Origin: JAKAIY01 sp963809385
GTDB lineage: Bacteria > Chloroflexota > Ktedonobacteria > Ktedonobacterales > JADMIN01
Direction of reading: 5' to 3'
Length of the DNA: 64,000 bases
Assembly (NCBI GenBank): GCA_963809385.1
Contig: CAWEJL010000004.1
Coordinates: 310,001-374,000, forward strand
Shown one piece after another: positions 17,666 through 25,709 of this stretch. The position numbers were made by a program, and so were the translations under genes. Each line of letters begins with the position of its first letter. Position 1 is the stretch's first letter. The notes beneath the pieces are model-generated. The model saw only the letters and a program-made list of their open reading frames with translations. It made no database searches and had not been told where the DNA came from.

Positions 17666-18868
17666 TCAGGGGCGCAGATAGTCGAGCGTGGCGCGGGCCA
17701 GCGTCTCCAGCCCGATAGCCAGCGACGCTTCGGCGATGTCGAAGCGCGGGCTGTGGTGCGGCGCGTCAATGCCGCGCGCGGGGTCGCCAGCGCCGACGAA
17801 GAAGTAGCACCCTGGCGCTTTTTCCAGGAAGAACGCCATGTCGTCGCTGGCGGCCTGGCGCTGGTCGCCGCCGGGAACATTCGCCTCACCCACCGCCGCG
17901 ACCGCCGCGCGCCGGACGAGCGCCGCCATCTCGGTATCGTTGACGCAGGGCGGACAACCGCCGCGAATCTCGTAGTCCACGCTGGCCCGCATGCCCTCCG
18001 CCACGCCGCGCGCTACCTCGCCAATGCGCCGCCGCAACAGCTCGCGGTCGGCCTGGGTATACGCCCGCAGCGTGCCGCGCATCTCCACCGCGTCGGCGAT
18101 CACGTTGAACGCGCCGCCGCCCTGGATTGAGCCGAACGTGACGACGGCGGGCTGGAAGGGCGAGATTTCGCGCGCCACCAGCGTTTGCAGCGCCACCACG
18201 ATCTGCGCCGCGACCACGATCGGGTCCACCGCCAGATGCGGCATCGCGCCATGCCCGCCGCGCCCGCGCACCCGCAGGAAGACCTCATCGGCGCTAGAAA
18301 ATACCGGCCCCGCCGCCACCGAGACCTGCCCCACCAGCACAGGCGTCCAAAGGTGCAGGCCAATCGTCGCGTCCACATCCGGGTCGCGCATGACGCCATC
18401 CGCCAGCATCGCCAGGGCGCCACCGATGCGCTCTTCCGCCGGTTGGAACGCCAGCTTCACCGTGCCGTAAAACTCGCCGCGCCGCGACGCTAGCAGCTCC
18501 GCCAGGATCAGCGCGATGGCGATGTGGCCGTCGTGGCCGCAGGCGTGCATCACGCCGTCGCGCCGCGAGCGCCAGGGGTGGTCGCTCTCCTCCTGGACGG
18601 GCAGCGCGTCAATGTCGGCGCGCACGAGCAGCGTGCGGCCTGGCCCATCGCCCGGCGCCTCACCGCGCAGCAGGCCCACCACGCCCGTCCCGCCTACGCC
18701 CTCGCGCGCCTCCCAGCCCGCTTCGCGCAGGACGCGCGCAATCTCCGCCGCCGTCTCGCGCTCCTCGAAGGAAAGCTCCGGGCGCTGGTGATACGCGCGG
18801 CGCAGCGTGATCAGCCGCTCCTCGCGCTCAGCGACATCCATCGCGATACTATCCAGCGTTTCGGACAT
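17666..18868 (-). CDS. M20D-family amidohydrolase
   Basis: A 400-residue zinc amidohydrolase of the IAA-amino-acid hydrolase / N-acyl-amino-acid deacylase type. MHACGHDGHIA supplies the Cys and His metal ligands, FQPAEERIGGA the catalytic Glu pair, and HHSPRFD the late His. The dimerisation domain contains VRGRGGHGAMPHLAVDP and FNVIADAVEMRGTLR. ATG 18868 follows GGGAG, and the longer frame has a poor N-terminus. Such enzymes cleave N-acyl amino acids or related amides; the substrate is unknown. It probably heads a transcript with selB. Confidence 0.9.
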   Translation of the reverse strand: MSETLDSIAMDVAEREERLITLRRAYHQRPELSFEERETAAEIARVLREAGWEAREGVGGTGVVGLLRGEAPGDGPGRTLLVRADIDALPVQEESDHPWRSRRDGVMHACGHDGHIAIALILAELLASRRGEFYGTVKLAFQPAEERIGGALAMLADGVMRDPDVDATIGLHLWTPVLVGQVSVAAGPVFSSADEVFLRVRGRGGHGAMPHLAVDPIVVAAQIVVALQTLVAREISPFQPAVVTFGSIQGGGAFNVIADAVEMRGTLRAYTQADRELLRRRIGEVARGVAEGMRASVDYEIRGGCPPCVNDTEMAALVRRAAVAAVGEANVPGGDQRQAASDDMAFFLEKAPGCYFFVGAGDPARGIDAPHHSPRFDIAEASLAIGLETLARATLDYLRP

Positions 18869-19025
18869 CCTGCGCGCTCCCTTTCCCGCGAGTCTTCGGC
18901 GGCCACAGAGGACCGCGTGGGCATTGTACACTGTACGCGGGCGAATCGCGTGTAAACGAATCGCGCGGGCGGGCGTCTCATCCAGTAGCGCCGTCTGACG
19001 CGGCGAGCGTGTGGAGGGTTAACCT

Positions 19026-19499
19026 GTGAGCGCGAATGGCGCCGCGAGTCCAACGGAGCTCATCGAAAGCCTGGCGAGCATGCCTGACCGGCTGGAGGCG
19101 GCAGTGGCCGCGCTCGGCCCGCGCGAGGCCGCTCCCGGCGCGGATGGCTGGTCGGCGCGCGAGCTGACCGGCCACCTGTGCGACGCCGCGCGCATGTGGG
19201 GCGCCCGCATGCGGCTCGCCGCGTTTGAAGACCGCCCGCATCTAGAGTCCTACGATCAGGACGCCTACGTGCGATTGGGGGCCTACCGCTACATTCCCGC
19301 CGCCGCGCTCGTGGGCCAGTTCCGCACGCTCAGCGAGCCAACTGTCGCTTTCCTGCGCGGGCTAGACGCCAGCGCGTGGGAGCGGGTAGGGGTCCACGAC
19401 GAGCGCGGCGCGCTGACGCTACGCGAAATCGCGGCGCTCGAAGCGGCGCATGAGCGCGAGCATGTGGAACAGATCGAGCGCATGGCGCGTCAGGCGTAA
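19026..19499 (+). CDS. DinB-family protein
   Basis: A 157-residue four-helix-bundle protein of the DinB_2 type. The metal triad is visible as WSARELTGHLCDA and, near the end, AAHEREHVEQI. Members include bacillithiol/mycothiol-dependent transferases and stress-induced proteins, but the role here is open. The start is GTG 19026 with GGAGGG about 9 bases upstream. It is divergent from the M20 gene. Confidence 0.85.
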   Translation: MSANGAASPTELIESLASMPDRLEAAVAALGPREAAPGADGWSARELTGHLCDAARMWGARMRLAAFEDRPHLESYDQDAYVRLGAYRYIPAAALVGQFRTLSEPTVAFLRGLDASAWERVGVHDERGALTLREIAALEAAHEREHVEQIERMARQA

Positions 19500-19543
19500 T
19501 TGACGCCTGACGCATCCTGCGCGCATCACACTGGCGCGCACGG

Positions 19544-19572
19544 TTGTCACACAGGAGACGATAGCGTATACT
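19544..19572 (+). promoter_or_regulatory. Sigma70-type promoter
   Basis: TTGTCA (19544-19549) and TATACT (19567-19572) with a 17-base spacer, upstream of the membrane protein gene at 19752. A second TATACT lies at 19621-19626 without a clear -35 box. Confidence 0.6.
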
Positions 19573-19751
19573 CGGCGCAACACGCGTCCGCCGCTGTCTA
19601 TCGCACACCGGCGTCTGGGGTATACTGCTCGTACTACCATCCAGTTGATCTGGCTCTCAGCGTCTTCATCCCGCGCCGGGCGGCGCCGCCTCATTTGTGG
19701 GGCGTCTCACCCGCGCGCCTACCTATTGACAACAGGAGCTCATTGAGCGAT

Positions 19752-20447
19752 ATGGAAGGCTCACTCACCGCAAGCGCCAGGCGCATCATCAGCATCCTGG
19801 CATTCGCCGGAATAGTCGTCATCTTCGTGAGCGGCCTGTTCCTTGGGACGACGCCGCAGATATTTAGCGTCATTGGCGGGGTCATCGCTATCGTCGCCTG
19901 GGGATACGCCCTCGTGACAGCGCTGCGCGCGCGACAGTTTGATTGGGCCGCGACCCTGGGTGTGGCGCTGGTTATCGGCGTGATACTCTCCATCATCACG
20001 CTCGCGGATAACACACCCGACACCGTGAGTGTCCCGCAGATGGGTGGTCTGACAATCGCCTACCTGGCCTCCGCCTACGCGGCGCTGGGCGCGGCTCCAG
20101 CGGTGGAGCGTGGCATACCAACCTACTGCGGCGCCTGGGCGCTGCTCACGCTGGTCATCGGCGGCACACTGGTTGGCGGCGCGATTGGCACCCACATCGG
20201 CGGCGCCGCCCCCTACATCACCACTGTCGGCTTCCACCTGTACACGATCGCCGGCGTGCTCGCCGCCTTCGCTTGGGTTATCGGCCTGGTCGTCAGCTTC
20301 CGCACCGGCGCCTGGGGCTGGTTCACCCTCACCCTGCTGCTGCCCGCCGTCGGCGCGTTCATGTTCGGCCTCTTCGGCCCCACCCGCCAGGACGTCCTGA
20401 TGGCGCAAGAGAACATCCGACAGCGCAAAGCCGTCGGCATGCGCTAA
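19752..20447 (+). CDS. Integral membrane protein of unknown function
   Basis: A 231-residue hydrophobic protein with about seven membrane segments, for example IISILAFAGIVVIFVSGLFL, FSVIGGVIAIVAWGYALVTA, AATLGVALVIGVILSIIT, LLTLVIGGTLVGGAIG, AGVLAAFAWVIGLVVSF and FTLTLLLPAVGAFMFGLF. I recognise no family. ATG 19752 has AGGAG 13 bases upstream; TTG 19743, 4 bases after AGGAG, is the alternative. A promoter precedes it and a GC-rich hairpin follows it. Confidence 0.7.
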   Translation: MEGSLTASARRIISILAFAGIVVIFVSGLFLGTTPQIFSVIGGVIAIVAWGYALVTALRARQFDWAATLGVALVIGVILSIITLADNTPDTVSVPQMGGLTIAYLASAYAALGAAPAVERGIPTYCGAWALLTLVIGGTLVGGAIGTHIGGAAPYITTVGFHLYTIAGVLAAFAWVIGLVVSFRTGAWGWFTLTLLLPAVGAFMFGLFGPTRQDVLMAQENIRQRKAVGMR

Positions 20448-20482
20448 CCGCGCCCAAGACCACTATCCCGCGCCAACCCACC

Positions 20483-20519
20483 GGCCCGCGCCCAGGAGCT
20501 ACCCGCTCCGGCGCGGGCC
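20483..20519. terminator. GC-rich stem-loop after the membrane protein gene
   Basis: Perfect 10-bp arms GGCCCGCGCC (20483-20492) and GGCGCGGGCC (20510-20519) enclose a 17-base loop. It sits between the stop at 20447 and the next promoter at 20543. The following run is GCGCTGTTATG, not a clear T-tract. Confidence 0.5.
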
Positions 20520-20542
20520 GCGCTGTTATGGGCGCCCACTCG

Positions 20543-20570
20543 TTGACACGGAACACTCGCCCGTTATACT
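20543..20570 (+). promoter_or_regulatory. Sigma70-type promoter for the acyltransferase genes
   Basis: A consensus TTGACA (20543-20548) and TATACT (20565-20570) with a 16-base spacer, about 65 bases before the start codon at 20641. Confidence 0.7.
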
Positions 20571-20640
20571 CGGTGACGATGCCAGGCGCCGTGGAAGCGC
20601 AGCCAGGCGCCATACGTGGCCAGCGCTGAGAGGATGGAGC

Positions 20641-21888
20641 ATGCGGCGGGAGATCGGCGAACAGGCGGGAGCGCCCGTGGGCGCGACGCTCGCCATCGAA
20701 GCGGAGTCCGCCGCGCCCGCCACGCCACGAACAGCGCCAGCGCGGCTCGGATACGTGGATAGCCTGCGCGCCCTCGCCGCGCTCTATGTCGTCGCCAGTC
20801 ATAGCATGCTCGAAATATGGCCCAAAGTTCTCCCCAGCGGCATGGCCGGCGCGCTGGCCATGCCACTCTTCTACGGCCATCAGGCTGTCAGCGTCTTCAT
20901 CGTGCTCTCTGGCTTCTCGCTCATGCTTCCCGTCGCGCGCAACGGAAACCGGCTCCCCTCGGGCGCCTGGGGCTTCTACTGGCGGCGCGCCCGCCGCATC
21001 CTGCCCCCCTACTACCTCGCGATGGGCCTCTCGCTGCTGCTCATCTGGCTTTTCATCGGCCACAAGACCGGGAGCATCTGGGATGCGACCCTGCCCGTCA
21101 CCGGCCAGGCGGTCATCGAGCATCTGCTCTTGATTCAGGACTTCTCCACCACCAACCCCGCGACGATCAATTTCGTCTTCTGGTCCATCGCCATGGAGTG
21201 CCAGATCTATCTGCTCTTCCCGGCGCTCGTGGCGCTCTGGCGTCGCTACCCGCCGTTGTTCACCATGCCCCTTGTCGCCGCCCTCTCGCTCGTCCTGATG
21301 TTCGCGCTCGTCCCCACCTGGATTGGTCACGTGCCGGGCTACGCGGCGGTCGCGTTCGCGCCGCAATACATCGGGCTGTTCGCGATGGGCATGTTCGCCG
21401 CCAGCGTCTATACCGCCCAATCCCCACGCTGGGAGCGCCTGCGCGCCGGGTATCTGTGGGACGCGGTCGCCCTGGCTTGCTTCGCGCTGCTCGTATGGGC
21501 GATTCCCGGCGAACACATCTATATCCTTGATCCACTCACTGGCCTGATGACCGTCGGGCTGCTGCTGGCCGCCTCCCGTCTGGGCCGCTTCAACCCGATC
21601 CGCGCGGCGCTGGAGTGGCGCCCGCTTGCCTGGATCGGCGGCTTCGCCTATAGCGTTTACCTCATCCACGCGCCGCTGATTCAACTTATCTGGCAGTACG
21701 GCCTCCATTCCCTCGGATTGAGCGATCTACCCGCCTTTTTCACGCTGCTGCTCATCGGCATGCCGCTGATCGTGGCGGCTTCACGGCTCTTCTGGTATGG
21801 TTGCGAGCGCCCTTTCCTCAATACGCGACCCAGTGGCGCGCGTCCAGGCGCGCTAGCCTGGCGAAACACGACTCGCGCCAGTGGCTAA
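20641..21888 (+). CDS. Acyltransferase family 3 membrane protein, copy 1
   Basis: A 415-residue member of the Acyl_transf_3 family (OafA/OpgC type), which O-acylates envelope sugars at the membrane. It starts the domain with LGYVDSLRALAALYVVASHS (the family Arg and His), followed by SVFIVLSGFSLMLP and RRARRILPPYYLAM (family Arg-rich loop). About ten membrane segments follow, ending with IGGFAYSVYLIHAPLIQLIW. GAGAGGATGGAGC precedes ATG 20641. It is about 65-70% identical by eye to the next gene, so the pair arose by tandem duplication. Confidence 0.9.
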   Translation: MRREIGEQAGAPVGATLAIEAESAAPATPRTAPARLGYVDSLRALAALYVVASHSMLEIWPKVLPSGMAGALAMPLFYGHQAVSVFIVLSGFSLMLPVARNGNRLPSGAWGFYWRRARRILPPYYLAMGLSLLLIWLFIGHKTGSIWDATLPVTGQAVIEHLLLIQDFSTTNPATINFVFWSIAMECQIYLLFPALVALWRRYPPLFTMPLVAALSLVLMFALVPTWIGHVPGYAAVAFAPQYIGLFAMGMFAASVYTAQSPRWERLRAGYLWDAVALACFALLVWAIPGEHIYILDPLTGLMTVGLLLAASRLGRFNPIRAALEWRPLAWIGGFAYSVYLIHAPLIQLIWQYGLHSLGLSDLPAFFTLLLIGMPLIVAASRLFWYGCERPFLNTRPSGARPGALAWRNTTRASG

Positions 21889-21984
21889 GGTCTAGCGCTC
21901 GTACGTTTACACCAGCAAATAGACAAGCGGGTCTTCACAGAATTGATGGCGAGCGACATGGCGCCGCTCGCGAAAGGATGGCGA

Positions 21985-23238
21985 GTGCGGCAGGAGCCCA
22001 TGAGCATGGCGAACGCCGCGGTAGGCGCAGTAGTCGCCGTCGAGACCCCGCGCGAGCCAAACGCGCCGCGGGAAGCGCCAGCGCGGCTGGGATACGTGGA
22101 CGGCCTGCGCGCCCTGGCCGCGCTCTACGTCGTCGCCAGCCATATCGGGCAAACGGTCTGGCCGCGACTCGCGCCCACCGGGCTAATCGGCGCGCTCGTC
22201 AATGCGCTCTCATATGGGCATTACGCGGTGAGCGTGTTCATCGTGCTTTCCGGCTTTTCTCTCATGCTCCCTGTCGCGCGCAGGCATGGCGCGCTCGCGG
22301 GGGGCGCGGCGCGCTTCTACCTGCGACGGGCGCGGCGCATCCTGCCACCGTACTACTTCGCCATTGGGCTCTCGCTGCTGCTCATCTGGCTCTTCATCGG
22401 CCAGAAGACGGGCGCATACTGGGATATCAGTGTACCGGTGAACTGGAGGGATGTGGTTCAGCATATCCTGCTGCTCAACGACTTTGCGCTCAACGGCGGC
22501 ACAAAGATCAACTACGTGTTCTGGTCTATCGCGGTCGAGTCTCAGATATATCTGCTGTTCCCAGGCCTGGTCTTGCTCTGGCGCCGCTATCCGCCGCTGG
22601 TCTCGGTGACGCTGGTGATCACGCTCTCCCTCGTCCTCATGGTCGCGGTTCTTTTCACCTGGGTTGGGCGTCTATCGCCCTATGCCGGCTCGCAGTTTAT
22701 AGCGCCTTATACTGGCTTGTTCGCCATGGGCATGTTCGCCGCCAGCGTCTATGTGACGTCGTCCCCACACTGGGAGCGTCTGCGCGCGTGGTATCTGTGG
22801 GAATTCATCGCGCTGGCGTGTTTTGTAACGCTCACGCTGAAAAGCGCAGCCTGGCCGTTGTACAGGCTCGATCTTTTCGTTGGCGTGGGAACCGTCGGGC
22901 TGCTGCTGGCCGCTTCGCGTACCGCGCGCCTAAACCCGGCGCGCGCGGCGCTGGAGTGGCGCCCGCTCGTCTGGATCGGCGGCTTCGCCTATAGCGTCTA
23001 CCTCATCCACGCGCCGCTGATTCAACTTATCTGGCAAGATGTCTTCCATCCGCTGGGGCTGAGTGACCCGCTCACCTATCTGGCGCTGCTGCTCATCGGC
23101 ATGCCGCTGATCGTGGTGGCCTCGTGGCTCTTCTGGTACTTCTGCGAGCGCCCTTTCCTCAATACGCGCGCCCAAGCGACGCCTTTTCCGTCGCGTATCC
23201 ATAGCGCGGGATCGGCGCCAAGTTTGCGCGAAGAATAG
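21985..23238 (+). CDS. Acyltransferase family 3 membrane protein, copy 2
   Basis: A tandem paralogue of the preceding gene with the same motifs: LGYVDGLRALAALYVVASHI, SVFIVLSGFSLMLPVARR, RRARRILPPYYFAIGLSLLL, YSVYLIHAPLIQLIWQ and FCERPFLNTR. GTG 21985 is chosen because the flanks align with the start of copy 1 (GGATGGxxx-start-CGGCxGGAG) and AAGGA lies upstream; ATG 22000 or 22006 after AGGAG are alternatives. The central loops (residues about 150-250) differ most, so acceptor or acyl specificity may have diverged. It is followed, after 33 bases, by a TATAAT box before tatA. Confidence 0.88.
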   Translation: MRQEPMSMANAAVGAVVAVETPREPNAPREAPARLGYVDGLRALAALYVVASHIGQTVWPRLAPTGLIGALVNALSYGHYAVSVFIVLSGFSLMLPVARRHGALAGGAARFYLRRARRILPPYYFAIGLSLLLIWLFIGQKTGAYWDISVPVNWRDVVQHILLLNDFALNGGTKINYVFWSIAVESQIYLLFPGLVLLWRRYPPLVSVTLVITLSLVLMVAVLFTWVGRLSPYAGSQFIAPYTGLFAMGMFAASVYVTSSPHWERLRAWYLWEFIALACFVTLTLKSAAWPLYRLDLFVGVGTVGLLLAASRTARLNPARAALEWRPLVWIGGFAYSVYLIHAPLIQLIWQDVFHPLGLSDPLTYLALLLIGMPLIVVASWLFWYFCERPFLNTRAQATPFPSRIHSAGSAPSLREE

Positions 23239-23271
23239 GCTGACGTGTGACCCACTTGTGGCCGCTGGGAG

Positions 23272-23277
23272 TATAAT
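23272..23277 (+). promoter_or_regulatory. Probable -10 box of the tat operon
   Basis: A perfect TATAAT lies 110 bases before the tatA start. The -35 region is weak (GTGACC-like). The region between has no gene. Confidence 0.45.
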
Positions 23278-23387
23278 AGAGTGATATATGGTAAGTTGCG
23301 CGTCGAGCAAGAGACCGTTGACGCGCCAGCGTGGTTGAGAGGCGCGCGCCTCCCTGATCCTCGCGCACTTAAAAGGGAGTGATCGCC

Positions 23388-23687
23388 ATGGGATTCCATT
23401 GGTATGACCTGCTGCCACTCGCGGTCCTCGCGCTGCTGATCTTCGGACCCAAGCGCCTACCAGAGATGGGTTCTTCGATCGGTAAAACGATCCGCGAGTT
23501 CCAGAAGTCCATGCGCGAAGTGACAAACGGATTAGACACACCGTCTGTATCCACGAGCGCGCAAGAGCCCGCCGCGCCTACCTTGCCACCCGCGCAACCA
23601 ACTCAACTGGCTCAACCGGCCCAGCCAGAGCAACCAACCCAGCCTGTCAACGCCGCGGCGGCGGCGCAGCCCGGGCCTGAGGCATAG
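23388..23687 (+). CDS. tatA: Sec-independent protein translocase TatA/E
   Basis: A 99-residue pore-forming component of the twin-arginine translocase, which exports folded proteins. The short membrane helix YDLLPLAVLALLIFGPKRLP with the FGPKRLPE hinge is diagnostic, followed by the amphipathic MGSSIGKTIREFQKSM. The C-terminal tail is Pro/Gln/Ala-rich and disordered, with repeated PAQPxQ units. GGGAG lies 8 bases before ATG 23388. It is followed by tatC after 48 bases. Confidence 0.95.
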   Translation: MGFHWYDLLPLAVLALLIFGPKRLPEMGSSIGKTIREFQKSMREVTNGLDTPSVSTSAQEPAAPTLPPAQPTQLAQPAQPEQPTQPVNAAAAAQPGPEA

Positions 23688-23735
23688 CCACGAAACACGA
23701 GGGCCGCGTATCCGCGACCGATGAGGGAGCGAAGG

Positions 23736-24554
23736 ATGGCAGCGACACACGCGCGTGAGTTCGAGCCGCTGGAAGCCGCGACGCCTTCCGGCGGCCCAAC
23801 CAATCCTCCACAGAATGAGACCGAGGATACTGGCGCGGTCATGACGCTGGTGGAGCATCTCGAAGAATTGCGCCGCCGGCTGATCGTCGCGCTGATCGCC
23901 ATTGCTGTCTGCACCACCGTCGCCTTCGTCTTCTGGGACCCAATCGTCGGCTTCCTGCTCACACCCTTGCCCGCGATCTCTGGCAACCCGGAGCTCATTC
24001 AGAATGGCAAGCTGGTCATCAGCGACCCGGCCGGCAGCTTTATGGTCGCCCTCAAGGTCTCCGTCGCCATCGGCATCAGCATCGCCTCACCAATCGTGCT
24101 CTACCAGTTGTGGGGCTTTCTCGCTCCCGGCCTGACGAGCAAGGAGCGCAAATACGCCGCGCCGTTCACGTTCATCGGCGTCGCGCTCTTCGCCATCGGC
24201 CTCGTCGTGGGCTTCATCACACTGCGTTACCCGATGGACTGGCTGCTCACCTTCGGCTCTGACCGCTTCGTCCCGCTGATTAACGCCGACTCGTACTTCA
24301 CCTTCGTCGCGTACTTCCTGCTGGCCTTCGGCATTGTTTTCGAGTTGCCGCTGGTCATCACCTTCCTGGGTCTCGTCGGCGTCATCAACAGCCGCATGCT
24401 CCGCCAGAAGCGGCTCTACATTCTCTTCGCGCTGTGGTTCATCTCCTGCTTTATCACGCCGGGCGCGGACCCCGTCAGCCCAGTCATCATCGGCGTCGCC
24501 TTCACCGCCCTGTTCGAGTTGAGTGTACTGCTGTTGCGGGCCATCAAGCGGTAG
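23736..24554 (+). CDS. tatC: Sec-independent protein translocase TatC
   Basis: A 272-residue receptor for twin-arginine signal peptides. It has six membrane segments and the family motifs MTLVEHLEELRRRL (the N-terminal Glu/Arg cluster that binds the signal), SPIVLYQLWGFLAPGL, SKERKYAAPF and FFITPGADP-like SCFITPGADPVSP. An N-terminal extension of about 40 residues is polar. ATG 23736 follows GAGGGAG. With tatA upstream and no tatB, this looks like a minimal TatAC system. Confidence 0.95.
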   Translation: MAATHAREFEPLEAATPSGGPTNPPQNETEDTGAVMTLVEHLEELRRRLIVALIAIAVCTTVAFVFWDPIVGFLLTPLPAISGNPELIQNGKLVISDPAGSFMVALKVSVAIGISIASPIVLYQLWGFLAPGLTSKERKYAAPFTFIGVALFAIGLVVGFITLRYPMDWLLTFGSDRFVPLINADSYFTFVAYFLLAFGIVFELPLVITFLGLVGVINSRMLRQKRLYILFALWFISCFITPGADPVSPVIIGVAFTALFELSVLLLRAIKR

Positions 24555-24560
24555 GCTGAG

Positions 24561-25628
24561 ATGAGCGGCGAACGCGAGACGCCCACAACGCCCACAACAC
24601 CCAGCGGCGGCAGTAGCGCGCGTGCGCCCGTCGCGCTGGTCTACAGCCCGCACGCAGGCTCGGCGGCGCGCGCCAACCCGACGGAGCTTCTGCGCGGCGC
24701 GGGGCTAGATGTTGTACACGCCATCCCCATCACCCGGCTGGGCAAGCTCAACCACGCGCGGCTGGTGGCGCGCTGGCTCAAGGCGGGCGCGCGCGCCATC
24801 ATCGCCGCCGGAGGTGACGGCAGTGTAGGCTCCGTCGCGATGCTCGCCAGTCAGGCGAACCTGCCGCTCGGCATCCTCCCGCTCGGCACCGCCAATGACA
24901 TCGCGCGCGCCCTCGCGCTGCCTGAGGACCCCGCCGCCGCCGCAAGCCTCATCGCCGATTGCCTTGCTTCGGGCGAAGAGCGTCTGATAGACGCCGGTGA
25001 GCTCATCCCCGCGCCCGGCGCTCCCACCGATCCCGGCCTCAGCGCCACTGGCGGCCAATTTCTCCATGCGCTCACGCTCGGCCTCAACGTCGAATTCGCC
25101 CGCCTGGCCACCGATACCAACCAGCGCCAGCGCTGGGGCAGACTGACCTACGCCGCTTCCGCCCTCGAATCGCTCAGCCACTTTACTGCCATCCCCGTCA
25201 CGCTGACTATCAACGGGATGGAGGGCCGGCCAGAGAGCGACACGCAGACCATCACCGCGAATATCGCCCTGCTGGCCGCCATCAACCTGCCGGTCTTCGG
25301 TGGCGCGCTGGAGTTGCGCCTGCCAACCGTGCGCGAAGATGACCACATGCTCGACTTCATCCTCATCGAGGCGCCCACGCTGCCCGACCTGGCAAGTCTG
25401 GGCGCCGCGCTCGGGGGCGCCCTCACCGCGCTGACTGGCGGCGAACGGGACGCGAAGCCGCCGGAAAACGGCGCGCTGCCCGGCGGGCGCTGGGTCCGCG
25501 CGCGCTCTGTCACCATCACCACGCCCGACCCCGTCGAGATCACCCTCGATGGCGAGTTGCGTGGACGCACTCCCGCTATCGTGCGGATCGCGCCGCGTCC
25601 GGCGCGTGTGCTGGCGCCGCGCGCATGA
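24561..25628 (+). CDS. Diacylglycerol/lipid kinase family protein
   Basis: A 355-residue DagK_cat family protein that phosphorylates diacylglycerol, sphingoid bases or related lipids with ATP. The N-terminal domain has ALVYSPHAGS, then the nucleotide-binding IIAAGGDGSVGSVAML and LGILPLGTANDIARAL. The beta-rich C-terminal domain ends in DPVEITLDGELRG, the usual ExxxDGE element. It begins six bases after the tatC stop, so it belongs to the tat transcript. YegS/BmrU-type lipid kinases are the closest comparison. Confidence 0.9.
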   Translation: MSGERETPTTPTTPSGGSSARAPVALVYSPHAGSAARANPTELLRGAGLDVVHAIPITRLGKLNHARLVARWLKAGARAIIAAGGDGSVGSVAMLASQANLPLGILPLGTANDIARALALPEDPAAAASLIADCLASGEERLIDAGELIPAPGAPTDPGLSATGGQFLHALTLGLNVEFARLATDTNQRQRWGRLTYAASALESLSHFTAIPVTLTINGMEGRPESDTQTITANIALLAAINLPVFGGALELRLPTVREDDHMLDFILIEAPTLPDLASLGAALGGALTALTGGERDAKPPENGALPGGRWVRARSVTITTPDPVEITLDGELRGRTPAIVRIAPRPARVLAPRA

Positions 25629-25709
25629 TGTGACGCTACGTGCGACACTGGAGGAGAACTCCAGCAAGACCACAACCGATGTGAGTGAGCGTTCGTCAGG
25701 ACCAAGAGA

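Noticed and set aside
16784..18130. Long ORF opposite selB and the M20 gene
   Set aside because: It is antisense to two well-supported genes; its Arg/Ala/Pro-rich text is typical of a shadow frame in high-GC DNA.
20359..21708. Long minus-strand ORF opposite the first acyltransferase
   Set aside because: It covers the clear acyltransferase on the other strand and has charged low-complexity text without motifs.
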